A stretch of 64,000 nucleotides of DNA from Cephalopachus bancanus. Lineage: Eukaryota > Chordata > Mammalia > Primates > Tarsiidae. The notes beneath the pieces are model-generated. The model did not search any database. It saw nothing but the letters and a program-made list of their open reading frames with translations, and was not told the DNA's origin. A program made the position numbers and the translations under genes. This document shows, in pieces, positions 32,760 to 43,864 of the stretch. Every line of letters starts with the position of its first letter. The first letter of the stretch is position 1. The stretch is taken from NCBI GenBank assembly GCA_027257055.1, contig JAPVLO010000975.1:62001-126000 (forward strand). Direction: 5' to 3'.

Positions 32760-33360
32760 ATGTAGCTGGATATTTAGCCTGATTATAATGAGCAAATCCC
32801 ATATTATTCATTTCTCTCGAATACACTGACCATAACTAACACATCTTTATATTATTTTAAAATAATTTTGATAAAATTCTACTAATGTATCTTTCCTAAT
32901 GCAAATAAAAGATATTTTATATGAAAAATGGAAAATGCAGACAATGTGCTACACGAGATCCTAAACAGTATTCTTAGCAGTTACAATTATCAGCACAGGT
33001 AGTTATGGTTACAAACTCAAAGAGTTTTCTCACAAAACATAAGGGCAGCTGTTGTGACTTGTTAAATGAAGCAGATGACTGCACAACCCCTGATGAGCTG
33101 ACAGTTCATGCAAACTTGTGATATGATGGGCAAGGTCTACTAACAGAAGTAAATCTAGGTGACTTAACAACTCTGATGAAGCAAGATATGGATTTATTGA
33201 ATGCTGCAATTCACTGTATATGGAGAGATTACTATCTTTATGGAATCATCTAAAAATTAAAGAGAATTGGTCGATAGCTAAGGAAATGAGGCAAAGGAAG
33301 GAAAGACAAAAACACACAATTATCTTCTGTTTTTCAGCAATCATACAGCAAAAAAATAGT
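32760..33360. other. Spacer in copy C
   Basis: No gene is visible. It aligns with 9,360-10,255 (A, minus the Alu) and 46,560-47,175 (B). Confidence 0.6.
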
Positions 33361-33373
33361 AAGAATACATTTA

Positions 33374-34113
33374 ATCATCAAGGAGATGCAAATTAAAACT
33401 GTACTGAGATACCACCTAACTCCAGTCAGAATGGCCATTATCAATAACTCAAAAAATAACAAATGCTGGAGAGGATGTGGTGAAAAGGGAACACTACTAC
33501 ACTGCTGGTGGGGGTGTGAACTAGTGCAACCTCTGTGGAAAGCAGTGTGGCGATTCCTAAAAGCTCTCAATATCAACCTCCCACATGACCCTGCAATCCC
33601 CCTACTGGGAATATACCCTGAAGAACTCAAATCACTCTATCAAAAAGATACCTGCACACGAATGTTTATCGCAGCATTGTTCACAATAGCAAGAACCTAG
33701 AACCAACCATGCTGCCCATAAAAAGAGCGCTGGATTTAAAAATGTGATACATATACAAGATGGAATACTATGCAGCCTTAAAAAAGAACAAAATCATGAA
33801 TTTCGCAGCAACCTGGATGGAACTGGAGTCTATAATACTGAGAGACCTCTCACAGAAACAAAGATCTGAGTATCACAAGTTCTCACTCATATAGTGGACC
33901 TTGAACATCTATAATACTATAAGAAAATGACTGACAGTGGTGGGAAACTATGGGGGGGTAGGGAGGGGAAGGGAGGTGGGACTAATGGTAGTCAATATCT
34001 GTCTGGCAACAGGGAGACACCCCTTATTAACAAGGGTGCCTGAACGATGCACATTTGTATACCTAACCCTTAACTGTACCCCACAATTTTATATTAAAAA
34101 ACGTTTTTTAAAA
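33374..34113 (+). mobile_element. Recent L1 3' end with clean target-site duplication
   Basis: A 14-bp duplication AAGAATACATTTAA flanks it exactly (33,361-33,374 and 34,114-34,127). The insert carries an in-frame stretch of the ORF2 C-terminal region (about 104 residues from 33,386, with [18 protein letters not shown] and [16 protein letters not shown]), then a UTR with G-runs and a poly-A-like end. A and B show empty sites (10,260 and 47,178). It is a 5'-truncated dead copy, not a gene. Confidence 0.95.
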
Positions 34114-34408
34114 AAGAATACATTTAAAACAAAAAGTGAATTAAAAATTGCTAAAATAAATAAACTTTTCAGACACACAAAACTATTTCATTTCTTAAGT
34201 TGATATACCATAGCTTTGTTTGCATCAGTATTTTTTTTTTTCACTTCAAGGGACTAGGAAGTTAACAATAATTAAGAGAGAGATAGAAAATAAATGAATA
34301 CCTTTGAATACTGAATGCATTCGCCTAGGTTCTTCAATTATGGTGAGACAGAAATATATTTACTAAGAAAAATTAGGACACATTAAGTTCATAAAAAGAA
34401 CAACTTCA

Positions 34409-34696
34409 GCTGGGCTCGGTGGCTCAGCATGTAATCCCGCGCCTTTGGGAGGCTGAGATGAGTGGATTGCCTGAGCCCGCGGGTTCGAGACCCGCCTGGG
34501 CAGCGAGACCTCATCTCTACAATAAATCAAAAAATCAGCTGGGCGTGGTAGTGCATGCCTGTAATTCCAGCTACTCGGAAGGCTGAGGCGGAAGGATCGC
34601 CGGAGCCCAGCAGGTCGAGGCTGTGGTGGCCGGGAGCGGCCACTGCACTCCAGTCTGGGCAACAGAGTGAGACTCCAACTCAAAAAAAAAAAAAAA
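34409..34696 (+). mobile_element. Lineage-specific Alu, plus strand
   Basis: Target-site duplication AAGAACAACTTC (34,396 and 34,697). It is the subtype with GGGCAGCGAGACC (CAACTTGG phrase missing). The matching site near 10,545 is empty. Confidence 0.95.
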
Positions 34697-34819
34697 AAGA
34701 ACAACTTCTACCATCAATTTTCTGTGGTACCTTGTCCCTTTCTACAATCTCCAGTTATTCCTTTCTGCAAATGAATTATGACATTTGCTTGATTTTATTA
34801 ACAAATATAGTAGCAACAA

Positions 34820-34885
34820 AGATAATGACAGTTACTCAATGTTTACTCATTATTAATTTTACATCATAGTTTTTTTTTAAGCAGG
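34820..34885 (+). pseudogene. Copy-C remnant of hairpin H4, deleted
   Basis: CAATGTTTACTCATTATTAATTTTAC joins the left flank directly to the loop, removing the 5' arm. The 3' arm ends at CATAGTTTTTTTTTAAGC and loses GGTTTACTGTGAGG. No hairpin is possible. Confidence 0.6.
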
Positions 34886-36100
34886 ATTTATTGAGAGGAC
34901 AGAAAAGTTCCCAGAGCAGGAGGGGATCCGTGAGGTTGCCCTTATCATAGGTTTTAAGAAGCATTGGGAATAGGCTTATTTAGCAATCAATGATCTTGCT
35001 GTTCATAGAAGCCAAAACCATGGCACTGGCTTTGCAGAAAAGAAAAGCTTTGTTAGAAATCAATTGGGAGGAAGACAGAAAAAACACCCAAATCTGTCCT
35101 CCCAAGCTGAAGGCTGGGTTAGGTAATAAGGCATGATTTATTTAGATGTTGCAATGAGGTGATGCAGGAGGCATGATCTGATTGTTTTAACACACGGACC
35201 AATTTATATAGATCGATATTGGTGTATTTTAACCTCAAAATTCATTCTTCAGAAAAACCCAGAAAGAATTTCATTCCAATTGCACCCAACATTTCAAAAT
35301 CCATAATGTGACAGAATACTTCTCAGGACAGAGGTGTCCCTTTGCTACTTCCCAACTATTATGACATGAATGATTAGAAATTAAAGTTCTCCAGTTTTGT
35401 ACTGTGTGCAGGAGATAGCTAAGGCTCAACTTCATTACAGGAAGTACAGTGGCCCCACTGTCTAAACATCTATGATGTGTTGCCTTGATGCCTTGAGTTA
35501 ATATCTACAAGGAATGCTAACCTAGAAAGACCAAACAAGTTTATCATGATTACTTGAGAAAACATTCAGATACTACATGTGAAAAGTGAAAATCCACAAA
35601 AATAATAAAGCCATCATAATACGAGACTAACCCTTGATGAAACTGTAACTAATCAAATACCATTTAAAAATGAAAGGTCAATTACTATTATTAACTTCTT
35701 TGCCTAACAAGAAGTAAGTTCATTCAGAAATTTTATTGGGAGCTAAAATTTGGGGGTTTTGTAATAACTGACGCTCTCTAGATTTTAATGCTTCAGGAAG
35801 ATACTTTGCAAGGTTAGATGAGGAGCAGACAAGCCCTTTAAACAACCTCAAAACAGGCCTAATGTATATTCACTAGTACAAATTTCCTTAAGTGTGAAAA
35901 TACTGTGCAGAAGCAGAGGTCGTCAGGTTGTAGATACTGAGTTTGCAATATTGAGGTGATAGAGGGAGGTGAATGGAGGGGCAACTTCCACTCCATTTAC
36001 CTTTGCTTGTCTTACATTCAGGATAAGCAACTACTACACAAATATCTTCAAATAATGAAAAAAGAAAATATTTTAACGCAAGTTAACTTGAAACGCTATG
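34885..36100. other. End of copy C and transition
   Basis: No gene is visible. To about 35,870 it follows A 11,250-12,090 (GGGTTAGGTAATAAGGCATG, AGATACTTTGCAAGG). Beyond it the sequence is not found elsewhere in the window. Confidence 0.55.
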
Positions 36101-36109
36101 CTTAATTGA

Positions 36110-36275
36110 CTCCTCATGAAAAAAAGAAAGAAAGGAGGGAGGAAGAAGATGGGGGGGGAGAGGAAAATAAATGGAAGAGTTTGGAAATGAGAAAGAAAGA
36201 GAAGGAAAAGGAGACGGTAACAGGAAACAGAAGGGGAAGGAAGAGAGGAGGGGAGGAGAGGGGAGAGGTGTCTCC
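36110..36275 (+). repeat. Polypurine tract
   Basis: GA-rich from GAAAAAAAGAAAGAAAGG to GAGGAGAGGGGAGAGG. Open frames on both strands here are low-complexity (poly-Glu/Lys/Arg or Pro/Ser/Leu) and are not genes. Confidence 0.85.
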
Positions 36276-36469
36276 ATTGGCATGCACCTAACACAGAGGC
36301 CACACCATTAATAGAGAATGTCCAATAGCATTCATTAACACACTGTAACCAGTAGCAAACCATTTCTAAAAGTGGTGGAGGAAAATAAATTTACATTTGC
36401 ATCTATATTTGGTCAATACAATGATCAACTAAATAAACAAATAGGGAAAATACTACTAAGATAAAATTA

Positions 36470-36960
36470 TCATTAGGAGAGGAGAAAGAAAGAGAGCAGA
36501 GAGAAGAGAGGATAGAGAAGAAGAAAGAGAAGAGATAAGTTGGGAGGGGAGATGGGGCAAGAGAAAAAGAAGAAAAACTTTAGAAAGATGAGGTGAGAGA
36601 AATGGAGGAAAGGAGAAGGGTTGGAGAAATAACACTAATATTAAAAAGTTTTTGTCCAATGTTTCCTGCTATTTCAGATATTGCAGTGAATGACTTTACA
36701 AGAATTATCTCACATACTCCTTAGTGTAGATGAGTATGTATTGCACATTACACAAGGATACTGTATACATTGATAGCGGTAATCTATTATTAGTTCTATT
36801 ATTTTCACTGTAAAGACAATGCCATAAAACAACAAATATGAAAATACTTCATAAACAGGGATTGGGCTTAAAAAGGTAAGGGATGGCTATAACCTCATCT
36901 GTAGATCTAACTAAAAACTTTACATATACGTTCTCTCACTTAAGACCTACCTACCTACCA
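36470..36960 (+). repeat. Second polypurine tract followed by a MIR fragment
   Basis: GA-rich to about 36,625, then a reverse-complement MIR-like stretch at 36,640-36,770 (TCCAATGTTTCCTGCTATTTCAG..., TTACAAGAATTATCTCAC). The pairing of a GA tract with a following MIR repeats the arrangement in front of H5 and H5', suggesting an old relative whose partner MIR, and therefore hairpin, is absent. Confidence 0.5.
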
Positions 36961-37757
36961 GGATGTGAATACCAGCAATAAGCCCCTTAGAGGCTCAACT
37001 TCACGTCCAGTGTTCAATCACAATTCTTTTTACCAAAATATATTGTTACTTTTGAATTCAAGTGGCTCTCCAGGCAACCCTGGGGAAGCCCACAAGAAGG
37101 ACCCTGTAAACTTATTCATTCCAAAGCCTTCCGACTTACATCCTCCCTTCTCTGAGTACCCCTTTGCCTACTCTATGTTTGCCTAAATGATTTGCAGGAC
37201 CATTAGAAAACAAACCTCTACGCATTTGCTCTTCTATCATCCACACTCAAGTCTAAAGAAAGGGTGGAGAGGTGTGACTCGGAGACCCGGCCCCAAACAA
37301 GACTACGTTGTGACTTGCTCTATGTGGAATTGTGCAGCCCTTCCTGTTTGTGGAGATACGAATTATACAACTGACATACTCCAGTGTGCCCCTTGAGGTG
37401 GATAAAATCATCTCCCTGAGAACTCAAGAACATCCAGTGAAAATCCCTAAAAATTCAGATCATTCAGTAACTTGTATTCTTCTCTCATTCACCTCCTTTA
37501 AGTTTACTGGGGTGATTGGCAGGACCAGGAGAGAACATGCTTGTCCCATTTTCTCACCTATTAGTAAGTACTTTCGTCTCCTCTGTCCTCATTTTCTCTT
37601 ACCTGTAGGTGTTCGTGGTGTTAAGAATGGACCACTGATCATCTAGAGGATGGGTGAGGTCCAGGTGACAGTCTACGATACCCTGGGGTCAGGTAAGCCT
37701 TCTCATGCACTTCCAGCTTCACACCCATCAATGGTCTGAAGTCCACCACAAATGTGT

Positions 37758-37850
37758 TCTTGGTGAGCCTTAGTCTACCAAGGAAAGAACAAGTGACACG
37801 GAGTCTAAGTGACTGGCATCTTTCTGAGTCACGCACTGCCTGAACATGGC
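37758..37850 (+). ncRNA. miR-892-like hairpin, unit U1
   Basis: The 3' side GACTGGCATCTTTCTGAG (37,811) followed by GCACTGCC aligns closely with human miR-892b-3p and its flank (ACTGGCTCCTTTCTGG then GCAATGC, from memory). The 5' side AGCCTTAGTCTACCAAGGAA aligns with the GCCCTACTCAGAAAGG arm, but with added bases, so pairing is only partial (GGAAAGA with TCTTTCT is the core). The middle AAGTGACACGGAGTCTAAGTG is the loop region. Homology is good; the fold is moderate. Confidence 0.5.
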
Positions 37851-38261
37851 TAAATGAGAACGTGCTGTCTCACCACCTCCATAGTAACCCTGTGCAATTT
37901 TCATCCCTCCATCCAGCACAGCATGATACCTGAACCCTGCTAAGGAATACCCACTCCATTGCCTTCTGTCTTCCATCCTTCCCTCCCTGAGTAACTTCTC
38001 ATCTGCTTTAAGTATGCCTAAATGATTGGCAGGACCATCAGAAAACAAGCTTCTTCCCATTCTCTTTTCTATCAGGAAGGATCATTACACCCTTTATCTA
38101 TTTTTTTTCTAACCTGAAGGCGTTCTTTTCAGAAATGGACCACTGACATCATCTAAGAGTATGAGTGAGGTGCAGTTTTGTACCTAGTATCTCCTGAGAT
38201 TTGATAAGGCAGATCGAGGTACATGAATCTTCATTGCATCACCAGTCGGATGCTCACCACA

Positions 38262-38336
38262 ATCTTGTATTTGGTGAAACTAGTCGCTTACAGTCTTAAG
38301 ATACCTTTCTGGGTAGGGCACTGCACCCAGAAAGTG
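38262..38336 (+). ncRNA. miR-892-like 3' arm with rebuilt short stem, unit U2
   Basis: The canonical 5' arm and loop are deleted here: after TTGGTGAAACTAGTC the sequence jumps to CAGTCTTAAG and the 3' arm ATACCTTTCTGGGTAGGGCA. However, the 3' arm now pairs with the DNA just after it: CTTTCTGGGT (38,305-38,314) with ACCCAGAAAG (38,325-38,334), a perfect 10-bp stem with a 10-nt loop. That is too short for a standard microRNA precursor, so this is probably a pseudo-hairpin. Confidence 0.4.
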
Positions 38337-38774
38337 AATGTGGGGCTGCTGCCCCATTTTGCTTTTTAACTTCCTAAAGTTTTATTACTTCCCTCATTAG
38401 ACACTGATGGCTGAACCCTGATCACATTTATTCATAAGTCCTAGGAAATACCTACTCCATTGCCCTTCCCAATGCATCCTTCCCACAATAAGTATTCACT
38501 CACATGCTCTATGTGCACCTGGATGCTTGGCGGGACCAGTAGAGAACAATATGTTCCCATTTTTGTTTCCTCTATTAGGGAGTTTTTTTTTTTTTAATCT
38601 CCCCTGTCTTTGTCTTCTCTAACCTGTATGTGTTAGTGTTATTAGAAATGGACCACTGAAATCATCTTGAGGATGCCTTTGTTTCAAGTGGCCACCCAGG
38701 CTCTCCAGGGATCAGGAAAGACAGCTCAAGGCACCTACATTTCCACCCCAGTATTGGTCTTAAGGTCACCACAA

Positions 38775-38865
38775 ACATATTCTTGGAGAGCCTTACTCTA
38801 CCCCTGGGGATACACAGTTGATGTGACTGGTGTCCTATTGACTTCAGGGCACTGCACACAACATG
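38775..38865 (+). ncRNA. miR-892-like hairpin, unit U3
   Basis: The 5' side GAGAGCCTTACTCTACCCCT and 3' side GTGACTGGTGTCC...CTTCAGGGCACTGCA keep the family order, with the loop near ACACAGTTGATGTG. Pairing is possible through GGGGATACAC / GTGTCCT with several mismatches. The 3' seed area reads GACTGGTGTC, different from U1 (GACTGGCATC). The unit is the closest relative of U0 in copy A. Confidence 0.45.
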
Positions 38866-38911
38866 TCTCAATGTGAAGGTGCCGCCTGTTTCCCATCATA
38901 ACTCCCTGCAG

Positions 38912-39201
38912 CATTTTTTTGCGTTGGAGTCTCACTCTTGTCACCCAGGCTGGAGTGCAGTGGCACGCTTACAGCCACCGCAGCCTCAACCTGCTGGATT
39001 TAGGCGATCCTTCCGCCTCACCCTTCCAAGTAGCTGAAACTACAGATGCACGCCATCACGCCCAGCTAATTTTTGTAATATATTGCAGAGACAAGGTCTC
39101 ACCTAGTTGTCCAGGCTGGTCTCGAACCCCCAGGCTCAGGCAGTCCTCTCGCCTTGGCTTCCCAAAGTGCTGGAATTACAGGATGAGCCACCGTGCCTGG
39201 C
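38912..39201 (-). mobile_element. Alu, minus strand, ending the 0.5-kb array
   Basis: Flanked by CCCTGCAGCATTTTT / CCCTGCTGCTTTTA. Copy A (about 432) has the empty site CTGCAGCTTTCATTAC. Some positions (CACCCAGGCTGGAGTGC) are nearer the older Alu consensus. Confidence 0.9.
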
Positions 39202-40126
39202 CCCTGCTGCTTTTATCACTCTTCTCAGCACAACCAGATGCCCTAAACCTGATCTGTGTACAATTCATGAATCTAAGGGAATTCCCACTTCACTGTCCTC
39301 CAATTTCTATCCCTTTTTTAGTGAAGAAAGATCCTCTCACCTGTTCTATTTTAGCTGAATGATTGTCCAGGGCAAGAGTGAATAATCTTGGTCCTGTTTC
39401 CTTTCCTTTGTTCATTTCAAATTGTTTGATGCTCCCTGAAGTTAAAAGGAAACTTCAAGTACACCAACCGCATCCTATTCACCATATATTCCTTCAGTTA
39501 AAATCCAAAGAAAAACTGTGACAAAGAATACAGAATTTCATAAAAGCAGCAGAAATACATTAGAGATTGGAAGGGAAACAATTTAATTTTCTCCTTCATC
39601 CTATGAGAGGAAACTAAACTTTTAACTCATATCTGTTGACTTCCACTTTAGGCCTCTTTTGCTCTGACTTTCCCTGAACCCATCTGACCTGAGGGATGTT
39701 GCAAGACAGTATGTGAACACATATGTGACCTTGAGCTAGTTCTCCTGGCTATGACTGGAACCTCTCTCTCACTCCCACTTGACAGTAGCAAAACCCTCGT
39801 GACACTTCATCTATCATCCCTTTCAAAGCTTGACACAAAGTAGCAAAGACTCATCTCCTTTCTTCACCAAAGCAAGTTTAGAGATGACACAAAGCAGACA
39901 AGAAATCTGCCCATTCTCTAGGACTCTTACGGGTCTATAAAAACTGTGAGGACTAATGTCTGGAACCCAATCACTATTTTGACCCACTTCTCCCCTTTCT
40001 TAATTCTGTCATTGGCCATGGGCTGTCTAACCCACACAGATGATGACTGGCTCCTTCCCATCAGGAGCAAGTGGCAAGTATACAGGTTGGCAGTAGTGAG
40101 AGACTGTGGTAGATCTCCTTTGAGCC
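39202..40126. other. Spacer between array and H1' in copy B
   Basis: No gene is visible. It aligns with 441-1,325 of copy A. Confidence 0.6.
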
Positions 40127-40414
40127 TTTTTTTTTTGAGTTGGAGTCTCATTCTGTCACCCAGACTGGAGTGCAGTGGCACGCTCCCGGCCACTGCAGCC
40201 TCGACCTGCTGGGCTCCGGCAATCCTTCCACTTCAGCCTTCCAAGTAGCTGGAACTACAGGCGTGTGCTACCACACCTGGCTAATTTTTATTTATTGTAG
40301 AGATGAGGTCTCGCCAAGTTGCCCAGGTGGGTCTCGAACCCGCGGGTTCATGCAATCCACTCACCTCAGCCTCCCAAAGCGCTGGGATTACAGGCTGAGC
40401 CACCGAGCCCGGCT
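40127..40414 (-). mobile_element. Lineage-specific Alu, minus strand
   Basis: Poly-T then GAGTTGGAGTCTCATTCTG, ending GAGCCACCGAGCCCGGCT. It retains CGCCAAGTTGCCCAGG. Copy A lacks it near 1,330. Confidence 0.95.
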
Positions 40415-40559
40415 GGTATATGTCTTTAAATTCCATTGACATATTTCACAAGTTACATAAGAAATAAAGGAACCCAGAAATAGAAGGACAAGAGTAACAT
40501 GAAGAACTTGTATTTCTGAAATGCCTTCTTACACAGCAGCAATGTATTTGAGACTTTTA

Positions 40560-40652
40560 AGTTGATCTTCTCATATACCCTCACAACAAACCCTGGCCAT
40601 TGAATCTTTTACACATTCACTGACACGGATTTGTTGTGAAGATTCACGAGCA
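40560..40652 (+). ncRNA. MIR891 family: miR-891-like hairpin H1' (copy B)
   Basis: Counterpart of H1. The arms 40,579-40,599 and 40,621-40,641 pair at 16 of 21 positions around a 21-nt loop. Relative to H1 the 3' arm has TTGTTGTGAAG (a G restoring a C:G pair) but the loop-side GGTCA became GGCCA, breaking one pair. The total number of pairs is thus unchanged, a hint of drift with compensation. Confidence 0.6.
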
Positions 40653-40659
40653 AACATAT

Positions 40660-41800
40660 GAAGATTCTTTTGGATCCTCAAACATAAGAAAGCAGCAAAA
40701 ATATTCTGTAATCATGACATAAGTGGTATATAAATAACAAAATCTTTTAATGACATTTCCTACTTACAGTCTACTTACCTACCAGGTAAGATGGTCAGTA
40801 ATTCTATTGCCTGCAATTCTCAATCACTATTAATGTCTTTCTTTATAACAAAAGGTCTCAAGATCTTGCTAATTCTGATGCATGAGAGATCAGTCCTGGC
40901 ACAGCTGGCAGCTGATACTTCAAAATTCATGATCAGGAAGCCAGAATTCTCAGAAGTCTCCTCCTTGTAACTCACTGATTGGGATGTAGTAGAATAAGAA
41001 GTTCACACAGCAACTCATTAAAAATCGAGATATCACTGTCTGCCTTGATTTATTTGCAAAATTAAAAGCACTAGATAGGAAGGGTTGGAGGAAACAGAGA
41101 AAGATACCACACTAAATACCTCCTCAAACTATCATCTTTAACTATCAGTAAATACTATGAAAATAATTATCCTCTTAAAAAAGATAAATTTGTAGACCTA
41201 AGCTAACTATATATTTTTGAAACAACTATCAAAAGTCACAATATTCCTGATAAAGACACCCAAAAGAAATTCTTAAATCATTGCTCAATTAACCACACTG
41301 GGGACAGAGATTATACCCTATAGTATGCCCTTTTCAACTTCTATCAAACTTATTCATCCCAATTAATCCTGAACTCACATAACAATATTTTCAAGATCAT
41401 CTGAAAAAATGATATCAAAGTAAGCCAGAATAGCAAAATAAATCGTATATAAATAGGTTACATATGCCTTTTTGCAGTGTCAGCAAAGATGAAAATAATC
41501 GAATATAATTAGAAGTCAAAAGACAATATAAAATAATTATAAAATCATTACTATTGGATACTATAGAACTGCACTTGTCATATACTTTCTTGACATTTAT
41601 GAAGACCAGAGACCAGAATTTGATGGACTTAAATGAACAGAAATGAACCACCTAACTAGATATATAAACTAATCAGAAGATGAGCCACATCTACTTTTCT
41701 AAAGAAATTAATTTTTTTCAGGAAACTATTATTTGTCAGTCCATACTTAAAAAATGCAACTTACATTCGCTGACACTTGATAATGTGATGCTGATTTTTT
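40660..41800. other. Spacer in copy B
   Basis: No gene is visible. It matches A 1,600-2,735. Short AT-rich frames here are chance openings. Confidence 0.6.
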
Positions 41801-41809
41801 AAAAAACAA

Positions 41810-42890
41810 CCTAATTAATAGGCAATTCATATACCATATATTTTCACCATTTAAAATGTGCCATTCAATGGTTTTCAAACATTCACAGAGTGGTGCATTC
41901 CTCATCACAATCCATGTTGGTACATCTTCACCACCCACACAAGAAAACACTCATTTAGTACTCCCATGATTCCCTCAACCCTCAGACTGAGGTAACAGTA
42001 TATCAACCTTGTCTCTACAGATTTGCCTTTTGGCACTTCATATACAAGGAATCACACAATGTGAGTTCCTTTTTCTTTTAGGATTCTTTCACTTAGCATA
42101 ATATCTTCCAAGTTTATCTCATGTTGTAGTATGTATCAGTATTTTATTTATTTTGATTGCTGAGTAATAGTCCTTTGTATGAATACACTACATTTTGTTG
42201 TTCATTCATTGATTGATCAATATTTGAACTGCTTCCACTTTCTGGCCATTATGAATAGAGATGCTATGAACACTCATTTACGAGTTTTTAGGTGGACATA
42301 TGTTTTCAGTTCTCTTAGGCTTATACCTAGGAATCAAACTGCAGGGTCATATGGTAATCGAATGCTTAACCATTTGGAGAACTATCAGACTGTTTTTCCA
42401 AATGGCTACATGGCAGGTGATTCCCAGCAGCAATGTATAAGGGTTCCAATTTCCCTACATCTCTACTGACACTTGTTTACTCTCTATCCTATTGATTAGC
42501 GATTCTATTAGGTATGACTGGTATCTCACTGTGGTCTTGATTGGTATTTCCTTGTTGGCTAAAGATGTTGAACATTTTTCCTTGTGGTTTTTGGCCATTT
42601 GTATCTGTTTGGGGGATAAATATGTATTCTGATCCTTTCTCCCTTTAACATTGGGTTGTTCTTTTAATTATTGAGATAAAAATGTTCTTTTGCGTTCTAA
42701 ATAGAAGTACTCTATCAGATATATGGTTTGCAAATATTTTCTCCTATCATTTGTGTTGTCTTTTTGCTTTCTTGATAGTTTTATTGCATTCATAAAGGAT
42801 TTTTATTTGGAAGAAGTCCAATTTATCCATGTTTTTCTTTTGTTGCTTGTACTTTAGGGTTCATAATTAAGACACCATCACCTAATTCAA
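41810..42890 (-). mobile_element. Old L1, minus strand (copy B)
   Basis: This is the uninterrupted version of the element at 3,415-4,515: TAGGAATCAAACTGCAGG, TTTGGAGAACTATCAGACTG, GTATCTCACTGTGGTCTTG, TCTATCAGATATATGG, TTTCTTTTGTTGCTTGTAC. It shows what copy A lost when the younger L1 inserted. Confidence 0.8.
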
Positions 42891-43029
42891 GATCGCAAAG
42901 AGTTACACTTACATCTTTGAATAAGAATGTAGTACATTTACTTTGTGCATGGTGTCAAGGAAGAGTCTAACAGTACAAATTAAGCCAGGAGGATTTCGCA
43001 CTATCTACCAATTAGAAAGGTCTATAAGA

Positions 43030-43440
43030 GAACAAAAAAAACCCCAAAATATTCAGTTGACAATACAATTGCTGGAAAGGATGCAGAGGAAATGGAGCTC
43101 TCATACATTGCTGGCAGAAATTCACAATGGTACAGCCACTGTGGAACAGAGTTTGGCAGTTTATTATAAACACGCACTTATCATATGACCCAGCCTTTCC
43201 ACTCCCAGGTATCTGAAAAAAAGAAAAGAAAATCTGTCTTCACGCAAAACATGTATGCAAATATTTTTTTTCAGAGGTATTCTTAATTTCTGGAAATAAG
43301 AGATAACTCAATTGGCCTTACATTGCTACAAAGATAAATGTGCTATTTCCATCCAATAAATTATCACTCAGCAATAAAAAGAATAGTTGGAAATATACAT
43401 GTATTGACTGTATTTGTTTAGGATTCTGCAAAAGACAAAA
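43030..43440 (+). mobile_element. Old L1 fragment, plus strand (copy B)
   Basis: CATTGCTGGCAGAAATTCAC, CAGCCACTGTGGAACAGAG and TATGACCCAGCCTTTCC. It is the counterpart of 4,690-5,080. Confidence 0.7.
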
Positions 43441-43862
43441 CTAGAAATCAGGAGAAGAGATAAAGGATAGCCAGAAAAGAGAATCGGACTAAAAAAGGCA
43501 GAATAAGAATATTATTTATAGTAACATAAGTATTCTATGTCTTGATTGTAGTGGTGGTTAAATGATTTTCCACATATACCAAAACTTCATACTGTATACC
43601 TAAAATATTATATTGAAATATACATACATTCAAAATTTAAACAAAGAACTAAATGCATGAAAACTAATTCACAAATAATTATGTAAAATAGTCAAATTAG
43701 TATCATCTGACCATAATGCAAGCACTCACTGAGGTAAGATTTATTTTCCATCCAAAGTCCTAAGTGAGTTAAATCAATTTAGCTTAATTAGTCCACGTTG
43801 CAATCAAAATCATAACAACACTTAGTATCACATAAATATATACAATTATAAATTTTCTTTTT
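43440..43862. other. Spacer in copy B
   Basis: No gene is visible. It aligns with A 5,090-5,510. Confidence 0.55.
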
Positions 43863-43864
43863 TA

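Larger units (their letters stand above)
29946..35870. repeat. Segmental duplication copy C (partial)
   Basis: It aligns with A from about 1,578: 30,156 with 1,826; 31,060 with 3,440; then a jump at about 31,395 from A 3,760 to A 8,255; 31,851 with 8,731; 32,960 with 9,560; 34,325 with 10,470; and 35,790 with 12,040. It lost A's 3.8-8.2 kb region including the H2 block, and it has its own insertions (Alus at 32,482 and 34,409; L1 at 33,374). Confidence 0.8.
37160..38912 (+). repeat. Tandem array of 0.5-kb units (one truncated, three complete)
   Basis: The landmark AGGACC(A)nnAGAnAACA occurs at about 37,196, 37,521, 38,031 and 38,531, giving spacings of 325, 510 and 500. Each unit then has (G)AATGGACCACTGA(A)ATCATCT (37,627; 38,143; 38,648), a CACCACAA phrase (37,745; 38,267; 38,768) and, in the complete units, a miR-892-like 3' arm. 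Human mir-890/888 and mir-892a/892b pairs are also about half a kilobase apart as I recall, so this is the likely counterpart. The last unit is interrupted at its end by an Alu. Confidence 0.8.

Noticed and set aside
33386..33700. Open frame of 104 codons
   Set aside because: It is the C-terminal end of L1 ORF2 in a 5'-truncated element; no start or upstream domains.
36073..36363. Open frames rich in Ser/Pro/Leu or Glu/Lys/Arg
   Set aside because: They are translations of polypurine tracts and show no conserved composition elsewhere.
37620..38700. Repeated ATGGACCACTGA...ATCATC text resembling SNORD113/114 ends
   Set aside because: No C box (RTGATGA) within a suitable distance of a D box in any of the units.
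37160..38912. CRISPR-like array
   Set aside because: The repeats are ~500-bp diverged units in primate DNA, not short identical repeats with unique spacers.
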